From Roseateles saccharophilus (GTDB lineage Bacteria > Pseudomonadota > Gammaproteobacteria > Burkholderiales > Burkholderiaceae_C), in assembly GCF_004342485.1 (NCBI RefSeq), contig NZ_SMBU01000044.1, positions 1 through 36,956 on the forward strand: 36,956 nt of DNA. Reading direction: 5' to 3'. The first letter of the stretch is position 1. Each line of letters begins with the position of its first letter. Positions 7,975 to 15,143 of this stretch are shown one piece after another. Below the pieces are notes generated by a model. It had not been told where the DNA came from. It saw only the letters and a list, made by a program, of their open reading frames with translations, and made no database searches. The translations under genes were made by a program, and so were the position numbers.

Positions 7975-8646
7975 ATGGGAAGCCTCTACCTCGTCCGCCA
8001 CGGCCAGGCCAGCTTCGGCGCGGCCGACTACGACCAGCTCAGCGCCAATGGCCATCAGCAATGCCGCCACCTGGGCGCCTACTGGCGCGAGCGCGGCCAG
8101 CGCTTCGATGCCGTCTTCACCGGCACGCTGCGCCGCCATGCGCAGTCGCTGGCCGGCATCCAGGAGGGTTATGGCGAGGACCTGCCGGCCGTCGCGCTGC
8201 CGGGCCTGAACGAGTACGACAGCGAGGCCGTCGTGCGCGCCATCCATCCCGGGCCGCTCGGCAAGCCGACCGATCCCGAGGCCGTCAAGCAGCATTTCCG
8301 CCTGCTGCGCCAGGGCCTGCTGGCCTGGATGCGCGAGGAGACCGCGCCGGCGGGCATGCCGCTACACCGCGACTTCGCCGCCGGCGTGGCCGATGCGCTG
8401 GCGCGCGTGCTGGCGCTGGGCGTGGGCAAGCAGGTGCTGATCGTGTCCAGCGGCGGGCCCATCGCGACGGCCGTGGCCCAGGTGCTGGACTGCCCGCCCG
8501 AGAGTTTCGTCGAGCTGAACCTGCGCATCCGCAACTCGGCCGTCACCGAGTTCGCGTTCAACCCGAGGCGGCATCACCTCGTCACGTTCAACGCGTTGCC
8601 GCATCTGGACAGCGCCGAGACGCGCGGGCTGGTCACGCACGCCTGA
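7975..8646 (+). CDS. Histidine phosphatase-fold protein with Ser in place of second His
   Basis: A 223-residue member of the phosphoglycerate mutase/histidine phosphatase superfamily. The phosphorylated histidine is present in LVRHGQ (His9), followed by TGTLRRHAQSL (49-59) and LNEYD (78-82). The usual C-terminal VSHGG motif is here VSSGG, so Ser159 replaces the second catalytic histidine. That could lower or change activity, or mark a subfamily using another residue. The start at 7975 puts the RHG motif at the N terminus as usual; a longer frame from 7891 would overlap the divergent GNAT gene. It ends 19 bases from the convergent PEP-CTERM gene. Substrate is unknown. Confidence 0.88.
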   Translation: MGSLYLVRHGQASFGAADYDQLSANGHQQCRHLGAYWRERGQRFDAVFTGTLRRHAQSLAGIQEGYGEDLPAVALPGLNEYDSEAVVRAIHPGPLGKPTDPEAVKQHFRLLRQGLLAWMREETAPAGMPLHRDFAAGVADALARVLALGVGKQVLIVSSGGPIATAVAQVLDCPPESFVELNLRIRNSAVTEFAFNPRRHHLVTFNALPHLDSAETRGLVTHA

Positions 8647-8665
8647 GCGTGCATGAACCGCGTCG

Positions 8666-9373
8666 TCAGCCGGCGCGGCGGCGGCTCGCGGCGGCCACGC
8701 CCAGCAAGGCCAGGCCGGCCAGGGCCAGCGAGGCCGGCTCGGGCACGTTGTTGGGCGGCGCGTCGTTGAACGAGTTGGTCGGTGCCGTGTTGGTCGGCGG
8801 CGTGATCGCGGGGCTGGTCATCACCTGGGAGAGCAGGTCGCCCACGACGTAGTAGCCGGCCGGCTTGTAGCCGTTACTGCCGGGCTTGCCCGAGGCGGCC
8901 TGCCAGGCCGTGAAGCCGACTTTCAGTTCCGGCGCCGTGACGCCGCTGATGTCGATGTTCTTGCCGAGCAGGTCGATGGTGAGCAGCAGGTCGTTGCTCA
9001 GCGGCAGGTCGGGGCTGGCGTCCAGGCACAGGGCCTTGGAGTTGCCATTGGCGTTGCAGCCGGAGCCGGTCAGCTCGGTGCGGGTGTAGCTCCATTGGAA
9101 GCTGCCGCCGGGGGCCGGGCTGGCGCTGACGTTGACGCCGGTCAGGCCGCTCAGGTCGCCCAGGCCCTTGAAGCCCAGCTCGCCCAGGTTGGTCGCGGGG
9201 GCCCAGTTGCCGGTGGCGTCCAGCGCGTTCTGGATGTGCAGCGTGAAGGTGTCGGCGTCCACCGCGTGGTAGGTGAAGTTCACGCCCTGGCTCGCGACGA
9301 CGAGGTCCGCATGGGCGGCGGCCGAAAGAGCGGTCAGCAGCGAGGCGGCGAGCAGGCGCAAGGACTTGGACAT
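8666..9373 (-). CDS. PEP-CTERM sorting domain protein
   Basis: An exported protein of 235 residues. The signal peptide covers about 1-22 (cleavage AHA). The C terminus has NVPEPAS, an Ala/Leu transmembrane segment and a SRRRAG tail. Two cysteines (in GSGC and ALCLD) may form a disulphide. The middle part is beta-rich, and a Pro/Thr/Asn-rich stretch precedes the sorting signal, probably as a flexible stalk. No enzymatic domain is recognised. It is a separate transcription unit whose upstream region shares a motif with the PEP-CTERM pair at the left end of the window. Confidence 0.87.
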   Translation of the reverse strand: MSKSLRLLAASLLTALSAAAHADLVVASQGVNFTYHAVDADTFTLHIQNALDATGNWAPATNLGELGFKGLGDLSGLTGVNVSASPAPGGSFQWSYTRTELTGSGCNANGNSKALCLDASPDLPLSNDLLLTIDLLGKNIDISGVTAPELKVGFTAWQAASGKPGSNGYKPAGYYVVGDLLSQVMTSPAITPPTNTAPTNSFNDAPPNNVPEPASLALAGLALLGVAAASRRRAG

Positions 9374-9414
9374 GAAACGAGCACTCCCCTGTGGATGCCG
9401 CTCTGGCGGCGATT

Positions 9415-9431
9415 GACTTCAAGTTAGGGGG
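9415..9431 (-). promoter_or_regulatory. Second copy of PEP-CTERM upstream motif
   Basis: On the minus strand this reads CCCCCTAACTTGAAGTC and ends 41 bases before the ATG at 9373. It matches 13 of 17 positions of the motif at 210-226 in the same orientation and at a similar distance (41 against 53 bases) from its gene. The rest of the 207-base gap between this gene and the divergent methyltransferase holds no other feature that I recognise. Confidence 0.45.
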
Positions 9432-9580
9432 TAGCTTAGGGTGCAGAGGCGGCTGCGCCCATCCCCGCCACGCGGGGTCGGCGGGCGGGCGGCGTGAGGA
9501 ATTGGGCACCCGGCGCCACTTCACCCCCGACGCGAGGGGGTGTCGGGCGCGGGCGGGGCGATCCGGGACAATCCCGGCCG

Positions 9581-10822
9581 ATGTCCGCCGCGCTCTTCAC
9601 CTCGCTGATCTCCCCGCCCCCCGCCGCCACGGCGCCCGCGCATGAGCGCTTCCTGCATCTCGTCCGCCTGGCCCTGGCCGGCGGCCAGTTCGGCAAGCTG
9701 CTGCTGTCGGGGCCGGTGGGCGACGAAGCCGACGTCGAGCGCCTGACCGTACGCGCCATCGAGCTGCGCGGCGAACCGGCGCTGAGCTTCCTGTGGCGGC
9801 ACCGGACGAAGGACGTCACGAAGAACCACGCTCCCGAGGCCGGCCTGGCCGAGATTGGCGCGCTGCTGGGCGGGCGCTTTCGCAATGCCCATCTGCACAC
9901 GGCCGCCGAGGAGGTGCAGTTCGCCGTCAGCCGCAAGGGCCGCGAGACGCTGCGCGTCACCCGTGTCGATGGCGCCCAGACGCCGGATCCCGCCGCGCAC
10001 GACAAGGCCAAGCACCGTCCGCTGGACATGGCCCACCCGGTCTGGTCGGCGCTGGGCCTGACCCACCTCGTCAAGGGCGAGCCGGCCCTGGTGCCGGCGA
10101 TGGCGCGCAAGTGGAAGCAGATCAACCGCTTCGTTGAGATCCTGGCCTCGGCCGTGGCCGAGGCCGGCCTGACGGGCCCGGTGCGCGTGGCCGACTTCGG
10201 CTCCGGCAAGGGCTATCTGACCTTCGCCGTGCACGACTGGCTGCGGTCCCAGGGCCTGGACCCGCGCGTGACCGGCATCGAGCTGCGCGACGACATGGTC
10301 AGGCTGTGCACGGCCATCATCGACAACGAGGGCCTGGCCGGCATCCGCTTCGACCAGGGCGACGTGCGCACCCAGGCCGTGCAGCCGCTGGACGTGATGA
10401 TCGCGCTGCACGCCTGCGATATCGCCACCGACCATGCCCTGCACGTCGGCCTGCAGTCGGGCGCCAGCATCATCATGAGTTCGCCCTGCTGCCACAAGGA
10501 GCTGCGCCCGCAGATGGCGCTGCCGGCCGTGCTGAGGCCCATGCTCCAGCACGGCATCCATCTCGGCCAGGAGGCCGAGATGGTGACAGACTCGCTGCGC
10601 GCGCTGCTGCTGGAGAGCCAGGGCTATCGCACCCAGGTGTTCGAGTTCATCGCGCTGGAGCACACCAGCAAGAACAAGATGATCCTGGCCGTGAAGGCGC
10701 GAGGCGCCGCGGCCGAGGCCCTGGCGGCGCGCCGGCCCGAGCTGCTGGCCCAGGTTGCCGAGATCAAGCGCTTCTACGGTCTGCGCGAGCAGCGGCTGGA
10801 GCAGTTGCTGGGCTCGCCCTGA
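9581..10822 (+). CDS. Class I SAM-dependent methyltransferase (Methyltransf_32-like)
   Basis: This is a 413-residue protein with a Rossmann methyltransferase domain in its middle. VADFGSGKGYL (203-213) is the SAM-binding motif I, GIELRDDMV follows as the acidic motif II, and ALHACDIATDHAL is motif IV. The motif SSPCCHKELR (with Cys303, Cys304 and His305) follows, as in the Methyltransf_32 group that includes eukaryotic RRNAD1/METTL25-like proteins. The N-terminal 200 residues are family-specific. The substrate is unknown; RNA is a reasonable guess from relatives. The ATG at 9581 is preferred because the upstream in-frame sequence is low-complexity Gly/Arg. The gene is monocistronic and divergent from the PEP-CTERM gene. 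Confidence 0.8.
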   Translation: MSAALFTSLISPPPAATAPAHERFLHLVRLALAGGQFGKLLLSGPVGDEADVERLTVRAIELRGEPALSFLWRHRTKDVTKNHAPEAGLAEIGALLGGRFRNAHLHTAAEEVQFAVSRKGRETLRVTRVDGAQTPDPAAHDKAKHRPLDMAHPVWSALGLTHLVKGEPALVPAMARKWKQINRFVEILASAVAEAGLTGPVRVADFGSGKGYLTFAVHDWLRSQGLDPRVTGIELRDDMVRLCTAIIDNEGLAGIRFDQGDVRTQAVQPLDVMIALHACDIATDHALHVGLQSGASIIMSSPCCHKELRPQMALPAVLRPMLQHGIHLGQEAEMVTDSLRALLLESQGYRTQVFEFIALEHTSKNKMILAVKARGAAAEALAARRPELLAQVAEIKRFYGLREQRLEQLLGSP

Positions 10823-10835
10823 CGCCCAAACAGAA

Positions 10836-10863
10836 GCCCCGCCCGGCGTGAACCGGTCGGGGC
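10836..10863. terminator. Strong hairpin after the methyltransferase gene
   Basis: Arms GCCCCGCCCGG and CCGGTCGGGGC (11 bp with one mismatch) enclose the loop CGTGAA, 13 bases after the stop codon. There is no T-run on the plus strand. On the minus strand the stem is followed by TTCTGTTT, so it may instead stop transcription coming from the copper operon, 272 bases beyond that operon's last stop codon. Confidence 0.5.
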
Positions 10864-11134
10864 GCAAGAGCGCTTCACGCCGCCCGGGACGCACCTTGCG
10901 GTGCATGGGGCTGCGGCGTGGATCACAGCGCAGGCGGCCGTTGCTTGCGACACCGGGGGCGGTGACGCGGGCGGGGCCCTAGCTCATGCTTTCATGGTCG
11001 CGGGCGGTCGCGTTCCGCCTCGCCAGGGGCCGCAGCGTTGCCGGGGGCCGTGCACTGGTGACGGGCTGAATCATCGGCGCAGCGCGCCGTGAACAAAGCT
11101 GCGATCAGGCGGGCCCGGCCGGGCTTTTTCCGCG
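10864..11134. other. Intergenic stretch between convergent units
   Basis: No gene could be supported here. Short open frames exist (for example 10901-11092 on the plus strand), but they have no domain, no ribosome binding site and simple G-rich composition. No cobalamin, TPP or other riboswitch consensus was recognised. A hairpin followed by TTTTT lies at its right end and is listed separately. Confidence 0.5.
11113..11129 (+). terminator. Short terminator-like palindrome with T-run
   Basis: GCCCGGCCGGGC (4-bp stem, GGCC loop) is followed by TTTTT on the plus strand, six bases before the end of the convergent minus-strand operon. It could stop readthrough from the methyltransferase side. The stem is short, so confidence is low. 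Confidence 0.35.
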
Positions 11135-12088
11135 TCAGTACGCGTAATGCAGGCCGACCGAGGCGCTGAACCTGGGCTCGATCTGCAGGCCGTTGACATG
11201 CTGGTAGACCGGCAGCTGGATGAAGGCATAGGCCTTGAGCTGCTCGCTCAGCGTGGCGGTCAGGCCGGGGCTCAGGTAGGCGAGCGTGGAACCGGCGTTG
11301 GCCGTGTCGGCGTTGACGCCCGATTCGCGGCGTTCGCTGCGCAGGTTGAGCTGCAGCTGCGGTGCGACGGGGCCGTCGCCGACATAGCGCAGGCCCAGGC
11401 TGAGGTTGAGGCCGGCACCGGGCTTGAACCCGTCCTTGCCCTGCAGCGGCAGCTGCAGCAGGGCCTGGGCGAAATAGTCGAAGTGGGTGGCGACGGTGCC
11501 GAAGCGGTAGGCGCCCAGCAGCAGGTCGGTGGAGCCGGTGCCGGGTTGCAGGCCGCGGTCCAGCGGCTGGCCGGCCTGGGGGCCGGCGGCGAAGCCCTGG
11601 TCGGTCCGCCCCGTGGGCAGCTTGAGGCCGAATTGCAGGCCCCAGTGGCGCTCGGCAGGGTCGCCCTGGTAGCGGGCCAGCACGCGCACGTCGCCGATGC
11701 CGGAGGAGCGCGACGTGGACAGCTCGGTGTCGCCCTGGGCCACGGTGGCGTGGCTGCGCAGCAGATAGGGCAGCTGCAGCGTCACGGCCCAGTCGGGCGA
11801 GAAGCCGTAGTCCAGCGTCAGCGTGCTGATGTGGTTGGCCGTGTTGCGCTGGATCTCCTGGTCGGCCGGCAGCGGGATGCCGGCGCGGTCCACGCGGTGG
11901 CTGCCGCTGCGCAGCTCGTCCTGGTTGAAATAGTCGTGGCGCAGGTCGAGGCTCAGTCCGGACGCGGCGTACAGGCCCTGGCTGGCCCAGTCGGAGCTGA
12001 GCGTGCAGCCGCAGCTGGAGCAGGCCCAGGCGGCGGGCAGGGCGGTGGCCAGTGCGGCGGCGATGGCGGTCTTTTGCAATGAGGTCAT
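11135..12088 (-). CDS. Outer-membrane barrel-like protein with N-terminal CxxCxC
   Basis: An exported protein of 317 residues that I place among transporter-like outer-membrane barrels. It shows repeated amphipathic strands with alternating hydrophobic residues (for example LTLDYGFSPDWAVTLQLPYL and YAFIQLPVYQHVNG) and ends in aromatic Tyr-Ala-Tyr. The signal peptide ends in AWA, and the predicted mature protein begins CSSCGC (Cys23, Cys26, Cys28). The TonB-dependent receptor two genes upstream begins with the same spacing, CEDCDC. It is the last gene of the copper-type operon, 25 bases after the YcnI gene. A role in metal, probably copper, handling at the outer membrane is inferred from context and motif; substrate and topology are unproven. 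Confidence 0.7.
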   Translation of the reverse strand: MTSLQKTAIAAALATALPAAWACSSCGCTLSSDWASQGLYAASGLSLDLRHDYFNQDELRSGSHRVDRAGIPLPADQEIQRNTANHISTLTLDYGFSPDWAVTLQLPYLLRSHATVAQGDTELSTSRSSGIGDVRVLARYQGDPAERHWGLQFGLKLPTGRTDQGFAAGPQAGQPLDRGLQPGTGSTDLLLGAYRFGTVATHFDYFAQALLQLPLQGKDGFKPGAGLNLSLGLRYVGDGPVAPQLQLNLRSERRESGVNADTANAGSTLAYLSPGLTATLSEQLKAYAFIQLPVYQHVNGLQIEPRFSASVGLHYAY

Positions 12089-12113
12089 GGTCGGTGTCCT
12101 GTGATGAGGGGGC

Positions 12114-12641
12114 TCAATGGGCGTGCTCGCCGGCGGCCGGCCGGGCCGGCACGACGCTGAGCCTTGCGGCCGGGGCGGCGGCGGGCTTGCCCGGGCCGGG
12201 GACTTCGGCCCAGTTCATCTCGCCCTTGACGCAGACCTGGCGCACCTTGAACCACAGCTCGCCGGGCTCGCCGGGCAGCGTGGTGCGCAGGCTGAACTCG
12301 TCGTACCAGGCGTCCTGCAGGAAGTCGGCCTCGGAGTTGGCCGTCCAGCGCACCTCGGCGAGCTCGTCGGTGACGGTCTTGCCGTGACTTTGGTAAGGAC
12401 TCTTCAGCGATGCGCGCGTGGTGGTCAGCGTCCAGCCGGGCTTGGGGACGGGCTTGCTGCCGCGCAGGCCCTCAGGCAGCGTGACGATGATCTGCCGGGT
12501 GGCCGAGCCGTCGCAGCCGTGACCGACGCGCAGCACGGCCTTGTAGGGCTTGCCGGCTTCGGCCTCGGCGGTCTCCAGCGTGATGTGGGCCTGGGCGGCG
12601 CCGGCCAGGGCCAGCAGCGTGAGGAAAGAGAAGGGCTTCAT
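12114..12641 (-). CDS. YcnI-family (DUF1775) periplasmic copper-associated protein
   Basis: A 175-residue exported protein of the DUF1775/YcnI family. YcnI of Bacillus subtilis binds Cu(II) through its N-terminal histidine brace. Here the signal peptide ends in AQA and the mature chain starts with His19 (HITLE), so the free amine and imidazole can bind copper. Conserved family features are visible: VGHGCDGSAT (39-48), VTLPEGL (53-59), PGWTL, and GELWFKVRQVC near 126-136. The tail is Ala/Pro-rich and ends in GEHAH, adding possible ligands. It lies 15 bases after the receptor gene and 25 before the barrel gene. A copper chaperone or delivery role is likely from family and neighbours. Confidence 0.9.
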   Translation of the reverse strand: MKPFSFLTLLALAGAAQAHITLETAEAEAGKPYKAVLRVGHGCDGSATRQIIVTLPEGLRGSKPVPKPGWTLTTTRASLKSPYQSHGKTVTDELAEVRWTANSEADFLQDAWYDEFSLRTTLPGEPGELWFKVRQVCVKGEMNWAEVPGPGKPAAAPAARLSVVPARPAAGEHAH

Positions 12642-12656
12642 CGGGGGCTCCTGGGC

Positions 12657-15056
12657 TCAGAGATCGAACTTCAGCTCAGCCGAATAGCTGCGCTGCGGGT
12701 AGTTGTGGAAGTTCCAGTAGCGGGCGTTGTTCAGGTTGTCGATGCCGAAGGCGGTGCTCCACTGTCGGTCCAGCTTCCACAGCAGGCGCAGGTCGGCGGT
12801 CGCATAGCGGCTGACGCCCATGTAGGCGAAGCCGTTCACGTCGGCATTGTTCAGCGTGCGGTACTGGCGGCCGCTGTAGCGCGCCGCGAGGCTGGCGGAC
12901 CAGCGCTTGTCGAGGCGGTAGGCGGCCAGGGCGGTCGCGCGCCAGCGCGGGATGTTGGGCTGCCATTTGCCGACCGTGTCGCCCGGCGTCGTGACGAAGC
13001 CGGCGTTGGCCTTGATCCTGGAGTCGGTATAGGTGACGCTGCCCGACAGGTCCAGGCCCTTGAGCCCCCAGTCCACCGCCGACAGCGTCGCCTCCAGCCC
13101 CGTCGTGCCGACCTTGTCGATGTTCTGCACGCGGCTGATGTTCTTGTTCGCGACGGGGTCGAGGACGGTCTGTGAATAGAGCGAGTCGCGTGTGGTCTCG
13201 GCGAACAAGGTCAGGCGCGACTGCAGCGGGCCCCAGCCCTGCTCGACGCTCAGCTCGCCGGTCCAGGACTTCTCGGGTTTGAGGCCGGGGTCGTTGATGT
13301 ACTGCGAGTTGGTCGTCGACGTGGCGCCATAGAGCTCGCCGACGGTCGGCATGCGTACCGCGCGGCCCGTGGCGAGCTTGATCACGGTCTCGGGCGCTGC
13401 CTGCCAGGACAGCGCGGCCTTGGGCGACAGGAAGTTCTCGCTGCGCGGCGCGTAGGCCTGGCTGGACGTGGCCGAGAAGTCGGTGCGGCCGTCCCGGGCC
13501 TGCCAATGCTCGGCGCGCAGGCCCAGCACGGCCTTCCAGTCGGCGTTCAGCAACCAGGCGTCCTGGGCATAGGCGGCCTGCAGCCGGGTCTTGCCGGTCA
13601 CCTTGTTGAGCAGCTTGCCGGGCCCGTCTGCCAGGTAGTTGCCGGTGATGCCGGAGCTCAGGTAGCTGAGCTTGTAGCTGTCCTGCTGCAGCCCGAAGTC
13701 CAGCACATGCGCCGTGCCGGCCGGGCGCCAGATGCCCTTGGCGGCCAGCGTGTTCCAGCCCGTGCCGCTGCCGTCGGCCAGCGTGCCGGCGCCGCCGGTC
13801 CAGGCGCCCGGCTGCGGGTTGTCGGAGAGCACGCCGCTCGCGCTCAGGCCGTTCTGGCGCTTGCCGTCCTTCTGGTAGCCGTAGAGGCTGGCGGCGACTT
13901 CCCAGTCCCATTCGCCGCCGCTGTGGCTTTTCACCGAGACGCCGTGCATCACATGCTGCAGCTGCTCGCGCGTCAGCGCGAAGTCGGAGGCGGTCAGCCT
14001 GGTGAACTGCCTGCCGTCGATGACGATGGCCCCCGAATACACCGGCTTGCCGGCCGCGTCGCGCAGCCAGCTCGTCGAATTGCCGTCGGAGTCGTTGCGC
14101 CACAGGCCCAGCACATAGTTGGCGCGCACCGTGGGGCCGAGGTCGTAGGCCAGCTTGAGCTTGAGGTGGTCCTGCGTGTTGTTGTACTGGGTGCCGGCAC
14201 CGAGCAGGTACCACGGTGCATTGCTGCTGTTGGGTACGAGCAAGGCGCCGGTCACCGGCGTGGCGGTCGTGACCGCCGTGCCCGTGCTGGCCATGCGGGT
14301 CGCGAAGGTCAGCGGCTGGCCGTCGCTGTCGGTGTGGTTGACGTTGAGCCACCAGCTGAAGCCGCCTTCGCGGCTGCCCACCGACACGCTGGCCGCCCAG
14401 GCACGGTAGCTGGCCTTGTGGCCGTAGAGCTCCGAGGACTGGGTGCCGTACCCGACCTTGGCGTGCGCCTCGAACTTCGTCGGCATGCGGGTCTGGTAGT
14501 CCACCACGGCACCCACCGAGTTGCCTGGATAGGCCGCCGAGAAGGGGCCGTACATCACGTCCACGCGCTCGATCTCTTCCGGTGTGACCAGGCCCCAGCG
14601 TGGCGGGAAGGACAGGCCGCCCACGCCGTTGCCGAGGTAGTTGGACAGCAGGATGCCGTCCGCGTAGACGGCCGAGCGCGCGCTGTTGCCGGTGCCCGAG
14701 GCGCGACTGGACAGGATGGCGTGGTTGTAGTCGCCGATATAGCGCTTGCGCACCAGCAGGCTGGGCAGGTATTTCAGCGCGTCTTCGGAGTCGGTCGCGT
14801 TGATGGTGCGTTCGATGTCCTCCCGCGTGACGCTCTCGCGCGTGGTCGGGATATTGCTGGGCAGGGAGCTGGGTGCGGCACCCTGCACGCGCACGAGGCC
14901 GAGCTTGTGGCGCGCAGGAGCGGCAGCCGTGGCGGTGATCGGGGCGTCTTCGCAGTCGCAGTCCTCACAGGCGAGGGCGGTGCTCGGGACCAGCGCGAGG
15001 CCGGACAGGAGGGCGCAGGCGGCGGCAGCCGCGCGCGCGAGGGCAGTCTTCTTCAT
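12657..15056 (-). CDS. TonB-dependent receptor, probable copper uptake
   Basis: A 799-residue outer-membrane receptor. The signal peptide ends in ALA, and the mature protein begins CEDCDCED (Cys30, Cys33, Cys35), an unusual metal-binding-looking N terminus placed before the plug. The plug domain (about 70-190) has the classic ERVDVMYGPFSAAYPGNSVGAVV segment in two parts, then a 22-strand-type barrel follows, ending in the terminal strand SYSAELKFDL. The substrate is inferred to be copper or a copper complex, because the operon starts with a CruR-like DUF2946 protein and continues with YcnI. No good Shine-Dalgarno precedes the ATG, and the 87-base spacer before it is C-rich. Siderophore or other metal uptake remains possible. 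Confidence 0.88.
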   Translation of the reverse strand: MKKTALARAAAAACALLSGLALVPSTALACEDCDCEDAPITATAAAPARHKLGLVRVQGAAPSSLPSNIPTTRESVTREDIERTINATDSEDALKYLPSLLVRKRYIGDYNHAILSSRASGTGNSARSAVYADGILLSNYLGNGVGGLSFPPRWGLVTPEEIERVDVMYGPFSAAYPGNSVGAVVDYQTRMPTKFEAHAKVGYGTQSSELYGHKASYRAWAASVSVGSREGGFSWWLNVNHTDSDGQPLTFATRMASTGTAVTTATPVTGALLVPNSSNAPWYLLGAGTQYNNTQDHLKLKLAYDLGPTVRANYVLGLWRNDSDGNSTSWLRDAAGKPVYSGAIVIDGRQFTRLTASDFALTREQLQHVMHGVSVKSHSGGEWDWEVAASLYGYQKDGKRQNGLSASGVLSDNPQPGAWTGGAGTLADGSGTGWNTLAAKGIWRPAGTAHVLDFGLQQDSYKLSYLSSGITGNYLADGPGKLLNKVTGKTRLQAAYAQDAWLLNADWKAVLGLRAEHWQARDGRTDFSATSSQAYAPRSENFLSPKAALSWQAAPETVIKLATGRAVRMPTVGELYGATSTTNSQYINDPGLKPEKSWTGELSVEQGWGPLQSRLTLFAETTRDSLYSQTVLDPVANKNISRVQNIDKVGTTGLEATLSAVDWGLKGLDLSGSVTYTDSRIKANAGFVTTPGDTVGKWQPNIPRWRATALAAYRLDKRWSASLAARYSGRQYRTLNNADVNGFAYMGVSRYATADLRLLWKLDRQWSTAFGIDNLNNARYWNFHNYPQRSYSAELKFDL

Positions 15057-15143
15057 GATTCGGGCAGTGATCGGAGTCGGTGCGCCACCCGCAGGGGCGG
15101 TGGCGGTCGCCGGGGCCCAGGGGCAGCCGGCAGGGGAGGGGAC
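15057..15143 (-). promoter_or_regulatory. C-rich spacer, candidate Rho-loading region
   Basis: These 87 bases separate the DUF2946 stop codon from the receptor start. Counting on the transcribed sense (minus) strand I find 44 C, 24 G, 11 T and 8 A, a C excess of the type seen in Rho utilisation sites. In the Bordetella CruR system, copper releases a translation arrest on the leader protein and Rho then stops transcription between the first and second genes. The spacer would play that part here. This is an inference from composition and order. Confidence 0.45.

Noticed and set aside
10901-11092. Small plus-strand open frame of 63 codons
   Set aside because: No ribosome binding site, no domain and simple Gly/Ala/Arg composition.
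10864-11134. Possible cobalamin or other riboswitch near the TonB receptor operon
   Set aside because: The stretch is downstream of the operon, not upstream, and no conserved riboswitch box was recognised.
12657-15056. Lipoprotein interpretation of the TonB receptor N terminus (Cys right after the signal peptide)
   Set aside because: The residues before Cys30 are Thr-Ala-Leu-Ala, which lack the Leu at -3 of a lipobox; AXA signal peptidase I cleavage fits better, as it does for the barrel protein (Ala-Trp-Ala).
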